Below are positions 50,501-60,843 of a stretch of DNA of 64,000 nucleotides, piece by piece (within the stretch, counting starts at the first letter, position 1; every line of letters begins with the position of its first letter). Source of the DNA: Parus major (taxonomy: Eukaryota; Chordata; Aves; Passeriformes; Paridae); contig NC_031799.1 of NCBI RefSeq assembly GCF_001522545.3, positions 43,934,981 through 43,998,980 on the forward strand, in the 5' to 3' direction. The position numbers were made by a program, and so were the translations under genes. The notes beneath the pieces are model-generated. The model had not been told where the DNA came from, ran no database searches, and saw only the letters and a list, made by a program, of their open reading frames with translations.

Positions 50501-53500
50501 CCAAGCTACTGAGTCGTTACGAAGAGAGAAGTTTCACAGCACAAACAGCTGCAAGACACTTCATAGGACAAAAAGAGACAGATCTCTGAAATACTGGAGA
50601 GGAGTAATTATGAATTACTAAAACCTCTTGTCCCATAATGTACCATAAAGGCCTGAGTCTCCATACATTCAGATTTAATTCAGCATCTTCATAGTAAAGT
50701 TGCACTATGTGCAACAAGATAAACAAGTTTCTTACAAACTTTAGATTCTGCACTTTGTCACAGGAACAGTTATCATTCTTCATCAGATACACTAAACCCT
50801 GATGAAACTCTACAACAAGTAACCGTGGTGTGAGAAGGATGAGAGAACATTTGCAGAATTACTACGCACTGTGGAAGCTTCTGCCCAAGATTTTTTTCTG
50901 CTGATACAGGTCTTGCCAAATACTGAAAGAGGGGAATCCCTGACAGCTTTACTGTCCACCTCTGCTGGAAGATGAGCAGTTACTATAGAGAGTACTGATC
51001 AAAAGTAGTGACCAACAAGCATCAAAACAGGCTAAGAACTCTTCAATACTCATTCTTACAGTAAAACTCTGAACAAAAACCTGGAAAAATTAAAGTGATT
51101 TTGTACAAATCAAATACGTACACAGATATGTCATACTTCAATTTGTCTACTTGCTAAACATAGACACTTGGACAATCAAGTAAGGAAAGAGCAAAATTAT
51201 CCAGGAGCAGATACAGCTGCATGTATGAATAAATGAAAATGTAACTCATTGCTTTTCCTTTTTTAACTTGCGCTCCAGAAGCGAGACACATAAAATGCAT
51301 CAAAGAATGACTTATGTTACAAATAGATGGGTTTTCTGCTCTTCCATATTCATCTCAGATACAAAAAAATTTTCTCTAAGAACCTACTGGATTCAAATAT
51401 TTAAGACTCCAGTTATGGTAGCCAAGACAACTATCTCCAGCACAACTAGTAATTCAGACCTGGCACTCACCTGTACTTCAGACGCTATCAAACAATACTG
51501 TTAAGTATTTTGGGAAGCATCAATGACTTATATACCTGATTACAAATTAGTTGCCAAATAAATTTCCACTTTAACATTTGCAAAGTGCAGAATGCCTCAG
51601 GCCTTAACCTGGGCAGGCCACTCCTTTGTCAAAGGTGAAACAGAGAGTCAATCAGATATTTAAAGGAATGAAGGATGCCTCATGACTCCTTCTTCTGTAA
51701 AGACATAAATACAAACCAAGATAACAGAGAACTGTCGTAGAGCCACCCTTGATCTTGAACACTGCACAGCAGTCAGCAGTGACTACTGACATACAGTGAA
51801 GAGTCCAGATGTGTTGAGATATTTACCTTTTGGAAGACCATCAAAGTCTTAGAACAGAAAACATGACCATCACCACCAGAATTGCTCCTCACCATGATCA
51901 GGACTTACCATGTCCAAACACCCATGTTTCTCAAAGTATACAAAATAATTGCTTTCAGAAGGGCTCTCTAAGCATACCAAACAGGCTCGACCTGGAATCA
52001 CTTTAAAAGTTTTGAGAACAACTCACCAGCTACCTGGACCTGTCTGGAGACCCTGTGATTCTGACAGACTTCACTACACTGGGGACCAAGCCAATCAACT
52101 TTCTTAGCAATGCCATCAGTCAAGTCAGTGTTTTCAGTGGCTTCCTTGCACTCACATCAAGCAGGGGCAGATCTGATGGGGGCTCCACCCTCTGCCCAAG
52201 GAAGGAGTGAACAAGTCTTCTCTTAGTGAAAACATTCCCTCTCCTATTTTTCAAGACAGGAAAGAACTGGCAACAATTCAAATAAATCAAAGCCATATAT
52301 GAATCAAACTCTTTTGCTGTAGCACCTAAATAAGAAGGCACTTCACATCTAAACCCAGATACCGGTTCAAGCACATTCAAAAATTGCTGAGCAAAAAACA
52401 AGATGTGCACAGGAGCAAGCATCCAGCAACCAAAACAGACAAAGGAGGAGACTATTTAGTCTCCAGAGCATATTACACCTAGGGCAAAGAAACAAGGAGG
52501 GATGTTTACTTATCATGGGTTCACATCTGGAATAAAAACCAGATTGGAAGGATATGAGGGTAGCCTGCACATCAAGTCACACAGTGTGAGTCTTGGCAAG
52601 GATTAGCAAATAGTGTGCACAAGTATAACAGAGCATGGTAGTTTTGAAGGATGAAGAAAAATGCTAAAAAGCACTGAGCTAACAGTGAACATAACTGTTT
52701 TATTTTGGGGTTTTAATATTTTTGTTTGCTTTTTTGGGGTTTCATTTTTGAGGGTTTTTTGATTTTTTGTTTTTGTTTTTTTTTTTTTTCCTTACAGTAA
52801 CACAAAGCCAGCTTGCTTGGATTTACTGAAAAGGAGCTATATGGATGCAAATAATATAAACAGTCTGAAAAAAATTCTACCCAGTATCTATCTTTTAACG
52901 TCTCACAGTGACCAAAGTTTTGGGCAGAAAACCAAAACCTAAAAGACATTTAACAACAAACTGAAGAAAAAAGGCAGACAAAATAGAGAAGCCATATTCA
53001 AAGATTTAGGAACACTGCAGGGCTAAAAGTCAGAGTATTGATACATTTTAGAAGACAGGAACAATCAAGTCTGACAGCTGCAGCAGGTAAGTACTCCTGA
53101 GTCTTTTTATATTGGTTTAAAGTGTTAGGTGCTTACGCTTTCCACTCAAGTATCTGCAAAAAATGCAGCAACCTCTAGCAGAACCAGTTCAAGCGGGGAA
53201 AAAAAATCCAACCACCCCAACACTATTCTCAAGTTTTGGTCATGTCAGTGTTAGATTCTGTTTCTTAGCCTAAATGCTAGATAAAAAAAAAATGCATTTA
53301 TGAAGGTAACCAATCACTCTACAGAAAACACCTTTATTTTGGACAACTCCACTACCAGAACAGCAGCATCTGGCAGAGAACTGTAGCTGCCAGCCTCATT
53401 AGTAATCTCTCATCAGTCACCAGGGTAAGAGAGCTGGCCTGTTACCACTTCTACCACTGAATAGTTGTCAGCTAGAACAGAAAGCAGGCTATCAAAGAAG

Positions 53501-54815
53501 TTACCACATGAGGTCTTAGAGATGCTGGGGGTGAGACTGCTCTTGCAGAAAGTTCAAACTCAAGTGAGGTAATGTGGGGTGGTTTTAAGCTTTAACATTA
53601 CCATGCTGAAAAGGGGGGGTTATTATAACCCTGCTAGACTACAGCCCACTAGAGCCTTGCCTCTGTCTGAGAAGGGGAAGTGCAGTGATTTCTCGTGCCT
53701 AATGGATCCCCCACGTTGCTTGGATATTGCTAATTTATTATGACCAGAAATTATGAAGTAAGTAAAGACGAAGTATTGCACAGCTGCATTTATCATTGTC
53801 CTGTGTTCTACCTCAAGATCTTTACTCACCCCTACACTCATTTACAAGGACAAGGACCAAAGAAGAGGTGCTCACCATGTAATTTCTTATGATTTTTTCC
53901 AGAATTCCTTAAAAAAAACCTCACCTCAATCACATATAAATTTACTGTGCAGATGCAGTAAAGCATCTCACATCTACCAGGCAGCATTGCCTCTCACTAG
54001 GGAAAAGTGTTAAGTGTGGGGGAAAAGAAGTTTTTCATCAGTTTCTCCAGACTTGCAGCATCTTTGCAGATGGGTGATGACTACCAAAGTAAAAACCATG
54101 TTTTTCACCCAGTTATTATATAACAAGCAGTGCTACAGATTGTATGCAGTATGGTTCAGAATGCCCCTAAGAAGTCTTTAAACCTAAAAGACCAAAATAT
54201 TTTCTTATCTGCTTATAGTATTTCTAACAGCAGAATGTACTGTTACAGGCAAACACTTCAACCATCAAAAAAGGCTCTGGTGACATGATCGAACAGTTAT
54301 ACAATGATTAATATGGCTTCTACCTAATTTGCATATGCATTAAGAAAAGAAATACCCTCGGAGCCATCTCAGCTACAGTATCAGTGTAACTACACACTCT
54401 CATATAATTTCATACATGTGCCCAGGAACAACTATGCACTAAAAAGAAAAGGTCATACACTTGATTTCTGCAGCTCAACTTTCTGAACAGATAGCACTCA
54501 CATATCCCCAGTAAAAGCATGAAAAACCGTGAGTCTATCCCATTCTTATTGGATTTCAAATCATCAGCTGTAGCCTTCAGGAGAGGTAAGAGATGTTTAC
54601 CCGCTCCTGAGTGGCTTTAACAGATCTGAGCAATTGCTGTACACATAGAGACGTCTATGCCGTCTTGGCTCCTCGTATGATTACCCCTTTTCACCAGCTG
54701 GCACAGACACTTATCCCCATGAAAGATTTGCCTCTGAGTTCAAGCAGAGTTTTTAGCACAGTTTCAAGGAAGGAAGAGGGCCCCACACTGCAGCTGGATC
54801 TGCTCAGGAGAAGCC
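44542..54815. other. Intergenic, no coding exon recognised
   Basis: About 10 kb, AT-rich, with several T-runs on the plus strand (45760-45778, about 47868-47887, about 52778-52790) and few recognisable transposons. The look is of old unique sequence or non-coding transcript rather than fresh repeats. A TTAG run occurs at 48615-48634. No exon chain found on either strand. Confidence 0.45.
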
Positions 54816-54970
54816 CTGCCTTCCCCCAGCGGCAGGGCCGGCCCGCGGCCTCCGCACGCAGGGGCTCCTGGTGAGGTGACCGTCACACTCCGACAGACCC
54901 TTCCCACCGCACCATGCCACAGGGCTCGGCAGCGCTGCGCTAGCGGCTATGCTCAAAACACACAGGTGCA
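54816..54970. other. Small isolated CpG patch
   Basis: GC-rich, CpG-bearing stretch (ggccggcccgcggcctccgc) 1.3 kb downstream of the JUN-like stop. It could be a promoter of a non-coding RNA or an enhancer; no coding frame is recognised. Confidence 0.35.
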
Positions 54971-55269
54971 GCAGAAGCGTGGAAGGCAGTGGCACCGAGC
55001 AAGGGACCTAAAGCTTTCAAAAACTTATTGAGGATTATGTCTAATCAGAAGAAATAATTCCTTTGCTATACTCTTCTACTAGTAAATTCTCGACAAAGAA
55101 ATAAATCACACCAATTCTTCCCAACCAGTAAAACACTTCACATTCTAGCATCGACTCTTTCTGTCTCTAGAGTATTGCAGAAAGTTTTTTTAGAACAAAG
55201 TAGACCAAGAAGCAAGATATACAGATTTCTACTAAAAAATAAATCTAATTCTCCATAATATTTCTGTGA

Positions 55270-55275
55270 TTTATT
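55270..55275 (-). terminator. Candidate poly(A) signal of the JUN-like gene
   Basis: AATAAA on the minus strand about 1 kb after the stop codon, a normal 3' UTR length for JUN-family genes. No closer AATAAA is seen. Not proven. Confidence 0.35.
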
Positions 55276-56156
55276 CAAACAGAATACAATGGAATTACCA
55301 CCTTTACAGCTAACCCACCCCAAATCTGAGCCCTTTCCTGTATAGCACTGAATTGTCACTATACCATGGAAAGAGCACACACTACTGGAATGTACACAGT
55401 GAAGGAAAAAAAAACCAAAAAAAAAGTAAAGCTCTTTTTGCCAAAGTAACCATTTTCTCTACTAACGTGTTATCTAGAAAAATAAGGTCTAGGCAACGTC
55501 CAAAAAGTGTTCAAGTTTCAATAAATAACTATCAATGCCCCAAGTTCGCACTGGCACAAGAAATATGGAGCATACAGGTTTAGAAAACTATTTTCCTATG
55601 ACTGAGTCAGCAATGCATTTCAATCTGCTTAAGATTTACAACAAAAATCATTTCCCTCCAGGGTTCGATTTGAAAATCAAAGCCATGTAAGTGCAAGAGC
55701 ACCCACACAGCTGTCTTAACTCTCAATGGCAAATTAAAGCTCTAGAGAAAGACAGTATTTTAAAAAAGGTTCTTTATCAATACCAAGAAAATATACATAG
55801 CCATATTATGTTTTAAATATATATATACACGCACATCTTTTCAAAAGGTACGATTCTGGCTATTTTTTTTTTTTTTTAAGTTTGAAAAGCTTATCCATTG
55901 CTATACAGTTCAGTAAGGTGTATTAGGAAACACACGTTTTATATCCCCCATGAAAATAAAGTTGAATCTTTCTGTAAACAGTAATTTTCTTATTTTCGGA
56001 AATCTCGACAGACCTCAAGTACTTCACTGAAAAATTAACAACCACCTGCCCCAGAACCACCCACGGAGACCCTCGCTGCTGAATGCGACATCGACAGAAC
56101 TCGGGAAACGCTTAGCAACACCCGGCTCCCGCAAAAAAACACCTTCTCCGGGCGTA

Positions 56157-56161
56157 AATAA

Positions 56162-56165
<4 letters not shown>
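56157..56165 (-). promoter_or_regulatory. AU-rich element nonamer in JUN-like 3' UTR
   Basis: On the minus strand the sequence reads TTATTTATT, the classical destabilising nonamer, about 120 bases after the stop. JUN-family messages are immediate-early and typically ARE-controlled. Confidence 0.5.
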
Positions 56166-56201
<36 letters not shown>

Positions 56202-56203
56202 GC
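56158..56203. repeat. (AAT)n microsatellite in JUN-like 3' UTR
   Basis: Interrupted AAT units overlapping the AU-rich element, at the sharp border between GC-rich coding sequence and AT-rich 3' UTR. Confidence 0.9.
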
Positions 56204-56283
56204 AGAAGGGCGGCGGCAGGCGCGCACCTTGCCCCGCGGTGCCCCCGGGCGGGCCGGGGCCGGGGCCGGCGGGGTGTCCCTCC

Positions 56284-57041
56284 TCAGCAGGCGCTGGTCT
56301 CCGGCGCGGCGGCGGCCGCCTCGGGGGGAGTCTCCCGCGGCTGGGCGGCGGCGTGAGGAGGAGGAGGAGGAGGATGCCCGGCGGCGTTGATGTGGCAGCC
56401 AGAGGAGAGGTGGCTGCGGACGCGACCCTGCAGCTGGGTGACCTGGGCGCGGAGGAGGTTGGCGGTGGCGGCCAGCTCGGCGTTCTGCCCCTTGAGCGCT
56501 TTCACCTTCTCCTCCAGCCGGGCGATGCGCTCCAGCTTCCGCCGGCGGCACTTGGAGGCGGCGATGCGGTTTCGCAGCCGCTTGCGCTCTGCCTTCAGCC
56601 GCTCCTGGCTCTCCGCGTCCAGCGGCGACAGCGAAGGCGGCGTCGGCGCGCTGCTGCCGCCCTCCCCGCCCGCCGACGGCGGCACTTCGGGCACCGTCTG
56701 CGGCTCCTCCAGGGACCGCGCCGGCGGCAGCCGCCCGCTCCCCAGACCCGCCGCCCCGAAGGCCAGGCCCGGCGGCGGCGGGGCGGAGGCGGAGGGGTAG
56801 GCGCTGCCCGAGGGGCTCAGCGGCCCCGCGGGGTTGAAGCCGCTCAAGTTGGTGTAGACGGCCGGAGGGTCGGCGGCGGCAGCGGCGGGGGCTCCTGGTG
56901 GCCCCGGGCGGGCGGTGCAGCAGGGTCCCGGCGCGGAGAGCGGCGGCGGCGCCGCCAGGAGCTGGTTCTGCTTGTGCAGGTCGGCCAGGGCCTTGACGAA
57001 GCCGTCGGCGAAACCCTCCTGTTCCTGCGTCACCGGCTGCC
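56284..57041 (-). CDS. JUN-family AP-1 transcription factor, C-terminal part; N-terminus in gap
   Basis: Nuclear bZIP factor predicted to dimerise and bind AP-1 sites. 251 codons are visible, with no intron, ending in TGA at 56284-56286. In order, counting the V of PVTQEQEGF as 1: the conserved [20 protein letters not shown] block (4-23), [13 protein letters not shown] (56-68), EEPQTVPEV (109-117), TPPSLSPLD (131-139), basic region [16 protein letters not shown] (147-162), and a zipper with Leu at 173, 180, 187, 194, 201 and His 208. Redox Cys162 is present. Features are mixed: LHKQNQL recalls [12 protein letters not shown] and VYTNLS recall [15 protein letters not shown] recalls JUN. Unusual points are the Pro/His/Ala-rich tail of 36 residues after SGC and no Lys before EEPQ. 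The missing N-terminus (about 130-160 codons) would fit in the 730-N gap. Confidence 0.93.
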
Positions 57042-57771
57042 NNNNNNNNNNNNNNNNNNNNNNNNNNNNNNNNNNNNNNNNNNNNNNNNNNNNNNNNNNN
57101 NNNNNNNNNNNNNNNNNNNNNNNNNNNNNNNNNNNNNNNNNNNNNNNNNNNNNNNNNNNNNNNNNNNNNNNNNNNNNNNNNNNNNNNNNNNNNNNNNNNN
57201 NNNNNNNNNNNNNNNNNNNNNNNNNNNNNNNNNNNNNNNNNNNNNNNNNNNNNNNNNNNNNNNNNNNNNNNNNNNNNNNNNNNNNNNNNNNNNNNNNNNN
57301 NNNNNNNNNNNNNNNNNNNNNNNNNNNNNNNNNNNNNNNNNNNNNNNNNNNNNNNNNNNNNNNNNNNNNNNNNNNNNNNNNNNNNNNNNNNNNNNNNNNN
57401 NNNNNNNNNNNNNNNNNNNNNNNNNNNNNNNNNNNNNNNNNNNNNNNNNNNNNNNNNNNNNNNNNNNNNNNNNNNNNNNNNNNNNNNNNNNNNNNNNNNN
57501 NNNNNNNNNNNNNNNNNNNNNNNNNNNNNNNNNNNNNNNNNNNNNNNNNNNNNNNNNNNNNNNNNNNNNNNNNNNNNNNNNNNNNNNNNNNNNNNNNNNN
57601 NNNNNNNNNNNNNNNNNNNNNNNNNNNNNNNNNNNNNNNNNNNNNNNNNNNNNNNNNNNNNNNNNNNNNNNNNNNNNNNNNNNNNNNNNNNNNNNNNNNN
57701 NNNNNNNNNNNNNNNNNNNNNNNNNNNNNNNNNNNNNNNNNNNNNNNNNNNNNNNNNNNNNNNNNNNNNNN
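57042..57771. other. Assembly gap (730 N)
   Basis: A run of N inside the GC-rich JUN-like gene. It removes the N-terminal delta/JNK-docking and transactivation region and the start codon. True gap length is unknown. Long open frames running across it on both strands are artefacts. Confidence 1.
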
Positions 57772-58060
57772 CCGCCGGTCCCCCCCCGCCCGCTCCTCCG
57801 GGCTTGCGCGGAACGGCTTCCCGGTGGGGTGTCCGTGGGGAACCCGCGCTGCTCCTCCCCCTCAGAAACTCGCCCCGCGACTGCGGTGTGGGAAAGAAGG
57901 CAGTGCCTCCTTGGTCCGGGAACGGGGGGCGGTTTCTTGGGGTCATCACTCCGGCCAGGGGCCGAGTCGTGCAGGAGGAAAGCGAGCAAGGGCGTGGCGG
58001 CTGCTGGGGCAGGTGCTGGTGCGTCCGGTCTGTGGTGGGTGGGCACGGGATAGTGCAGGT

Positions 58061-60060
58061 GTCGAGGACTAATGATTCCCGACAATACTGTACTGGGAAG
58101 TCTGACGGGGAAGTCCTTGGCCATCGAGAAACATGCCAGCTAGTCAAACTAGAAGTCACTCAGAAGATGGACATGAATTTTATGTGGCTTTTTTTCCTGG
58201 GGGAAAAAAAAAAAAAAAAGTTAAGAAAAAGGATTTGAAACATCCTAGACATATTTCCAACATTTTTAAAATTACTGAAACATGAATAGCATTTTTCAGT
58301 TTGGGGGTTGTATTTATTTGTTATCTTTACTCATGACAATTGCCTCTGCCTTTCTCCAAGTTTCTGAAATTCTTATGGGATGAGGGAATTTCTTTCCACG
58401 CAGTCTTTTACAAATCCCTTTTGCTTCAGGATACCAATGGGATCCTGACAGAGCTGCTGAAAGCTCTCATTTAAGTCTTTAAAATCAGCTTGCTGGCTGA
58501 TGGTCTCAGTGGCTCATCTACACATTCGCCAGATCTCCTGATCTGTGATGGACCCCCTCAGTTAGGTGTCACCTTCTGCAACCTACTCATACTTTCATGC
58601 TTTCTCCCCAGGAATTTCCTTCCCATGTACTTCTTCTCAGTGTCTAGTGCAGCTGCTGAACTCTGGTCTTAGCCCCACAGTCTATACGGCCAAGCTGTGC
58701 CTCCCCTGTGCCTAGGTTCATCCCAAAACCAGCAGTGGAGGAGGAGATGGATAGTGGTGTCCAGTCCAGGACTGACTCAGAATCGCTCTTCAGGTCCATA
58801 GGAGGACTGGAGTCTAGGTGCACTGACTAAGGCCCTGATGACATTCACTCAAGTAGGTTTGGGCTCCCAACTCTTGCTTATAGGGCAAAAGCTCCTTTTC
58901 AACACAGCCCAGCACCTTCAGTCCCTGCCTGGCTGTATCACAGGTGTCGCTCCCTTCAGCTCCATCTCCTGGGTGAACCTTGGACCTGTGTTTCCAGTTC
59001 TGTTCCTGGCACCATCTCCTGCTGCTCCTGCCTGAATTACCTGGGTGGACCTTGTACCTGGTTCATCACCTCACCTCATGTGGGTGTGCCCATTAGTGTC
59101 TGCCCTGCTCTTGTGCTGCAGGACTCTATCCAGGCTGGTGAGCTTGGATTTTGGCTCTGATCACCCCTAGATCATCTTGCCATGGGACAGCCCAGCTCTC
59201 CTGGTCCCTGAGGCTGTGGCAGAATTGCTGCCCAGAAAACTGGCAGCAGGAGGACTCAAGGGAGAAGAAAGCCATCAGGCAAAGGCCAGGGACAGAGGCA
59301 TTCACATGGATAGGGGAGGAGTAACCATGTTTTTCTTGGTGAGGAAGGTAGTGCTAGAAAGAGCTTATTTTGGTTTCCTTTTCTCTTGGCTGACCTAATA
59401 GGAGAAGGAGCAGAGCTAGCCGTGCTCAGGCAACACTGAGTACTGAAAACGGCTCATGTGAGTGGCTTTGTGGAAGTATTGCTGAAGCTGCCACACAGGC
59501 TTTTCTGTCATATTCCTGGGCAAGGAAATGGCAGTGACTGATACCTTCCATCATCTGGGTGAAGAGAGCTGTCTAGGCAGCGAAGCCACAATCTCCAAGC
59601 TAAGGCCATTAAACCTTTTCTTTCCCTCACAAAAGAAGTGTAGAGGGGGAAAGTGGGCTGAGGAAAAAGTTATCTGTGTGGGGTCAGAGAAAAAGCCATG
59701 GAGGTTCACTTGAGTCTGGGGTCATTGTCAGTGAATTTCTAGATATAATGTTACACTTGACTGGGGTGACTCTAAAGGTAGATTCCTTTGTCATTCCTAT
59801 ACAAAAACTGTCACTTACAGAGGATGGTTTTACTTGCAATTCAGCGTTCGAAAATGAGCCCACAGAATGGGAACATGCCGAAACTGCTTGAAATAAACTT
59901 AGTTGTAACAACAGATCGATTTGTTGAGAGATCTATCTCCTGTTTTCTGACGCACCTGCAAACTACGTTTAGGTAAGTGACACGGAATTATTTCACACGT
60001 CCTTAACGCAACTGTTATGGCAATGTGGTCTTTGCGTCGTTTTCTTCGCGTTTCCCCCGC
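58061..60060. other. Intergenic between JUN-like gene and THAP1
   Basis: No gene recognised. The left part may hold upstream regulatory sequence of the JUN-like gene and the right part that of THAP1. The open frames at 58838-59035 and 59177-59398 lack recognisable motifs. Confidence 0.5.
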
Positions 60061-60066
60061 CCCTCC

Positions 60067-60094
60067 TTTTTTTTTTTTTTTTTTTTTTTTTTTT
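60067..60094. repeat. Poly(T) tract, 28 bases
   Basis: Uninterrupted T run at the left edge of the THAP1 CpG island. It could be the A-tail of an old minus-strand retroposed sequence or a nucleosome-excluding tract. Confidence 0.95.
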
Positions 60095-60331
60095 CTTTTT
60101 GGTCCCCGAGGAGAGCCAGAGCCACCAGCGCCAGCTTGTTCCTGTCCCTGTGACAGCCGCGTTGAGCACACCCGTCCGCCCGAGCGCAGCCCTGCCTGCC
60201 GGCTGGGGCAACCATCCCCGCCCAGGACTTCGGGCATAGCGCGGCCAGAGCGGCCTCTGACGGGTTCCCCTCGGTGCAGGAACAGCCGCAGCGCAGCTCC
60301 CGGTGCCGGGGCTGTGCCTGGCGGGGCGGGA

Positions 60332-60430
60332 GGCGCTGCCCAGCTGTGGGCGCGGAGGGGAGCGGCGCTGCCCAGCTGTGGGTGCGGGGGGTGTGGGCGG
60401 CGCTGCCGAGCTGTGGGTGCGGATGTGGGC
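60332..60430. repeat. Three-copy minisatellite in THAP1 promoter
   Basis: GGCGCTGCC at 60332, 60364 and 60399, each followed by (C/G)AGCTGTGGG(C/T)GCGG. Spacing is 32 and 35 bases. The first two copies contain a CAGCTG E-box. Confidence 0.8.
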
Positions 60431-60587
60431 GGAGCACGGCGGCGAAGTGGGGGCGGAGCGGGAGAAAGGAGGCGGTCGGATTGGCAGGCCCGCCGAACAA
60501 GGCTCCGCCCCCACACCGCGCACCGACGCGCCCAATGGGCGGAGCGCGGTGCGCGCTGCTACCGCGAGAGGTTCCGTTGAAGCTGGC

Positions 60588-60600
60588 GCCGCCATCTTGG
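60588..60600 (-). promoter_or_regulatory. YY1-binding motif
   Basis: GCCGCCATCTTGG on the plus strand, AAGATGGCGGC on the minus, an exact match to the known YY1 core. It lies 170 bases before the THAP1 start codon, where YY1 sites often mark transcription starts. Confidence 0.65.
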
Positions 60601-60772
60601 AGTTGGGAGAGGCCGCGCGTCCCGTTCCCGTCCCTCTCCAGAGGGCCAGGGGCGCGGGGGGGGGCTGCGGGAGGCGGGGGAAGCATGGGCCCGCGGCGGT
60701 GAGTTCGCAGCACCCCGCCGGTCCGTCCGTCCCCAGGGAGGCCGCGCGGCGGCGGGCGCGGAGTTGGGCGGG

Positions 60773-60843
60773 ATGGTGCAGTCCTGTTCCGCCTACCGCT
60801 GCCGGAACCGATACGACAAAGAGAAGCCCATCTCCTTCCACAA
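60773..60843 (+). CDS. THAP1: THAP1 coding exon 1
   Basis: ATG in the context gggATGg; 23 codons plus 2 bases of K24, donor gtgagc. Carries zinc ligands C5 and C10. Confidence 0.95.

Larger units (their letters stand above)
56210..58060. promoter_or_regulatory. CpG island over the JUN-like gene
   Basis: Very high GC and CpG on both sides of the assembly gap. Sequence right of the gap (57772-58060) should hold the 5' UTR and promoter of the minus-strand gene. No canonical TATA or jun-type TGACATCA site was found in it; such sites may be in the gap. Confidence 0.7.

Noticed and set aside
56239..58053. Very long open frames on both strands across the JUN-like region
   Set aside because: They run through 730 N and GC-rich sequence; only the minus frame with EQEGF and bZIP motifs is real.
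57772..58240. TGAGTGA and GATGACC sites as AP-1 autoregulatory elements of the JUN-like promoter
   Set aside because: Each has mismatches to the TRE/CRE consensus; not strong enough to call.
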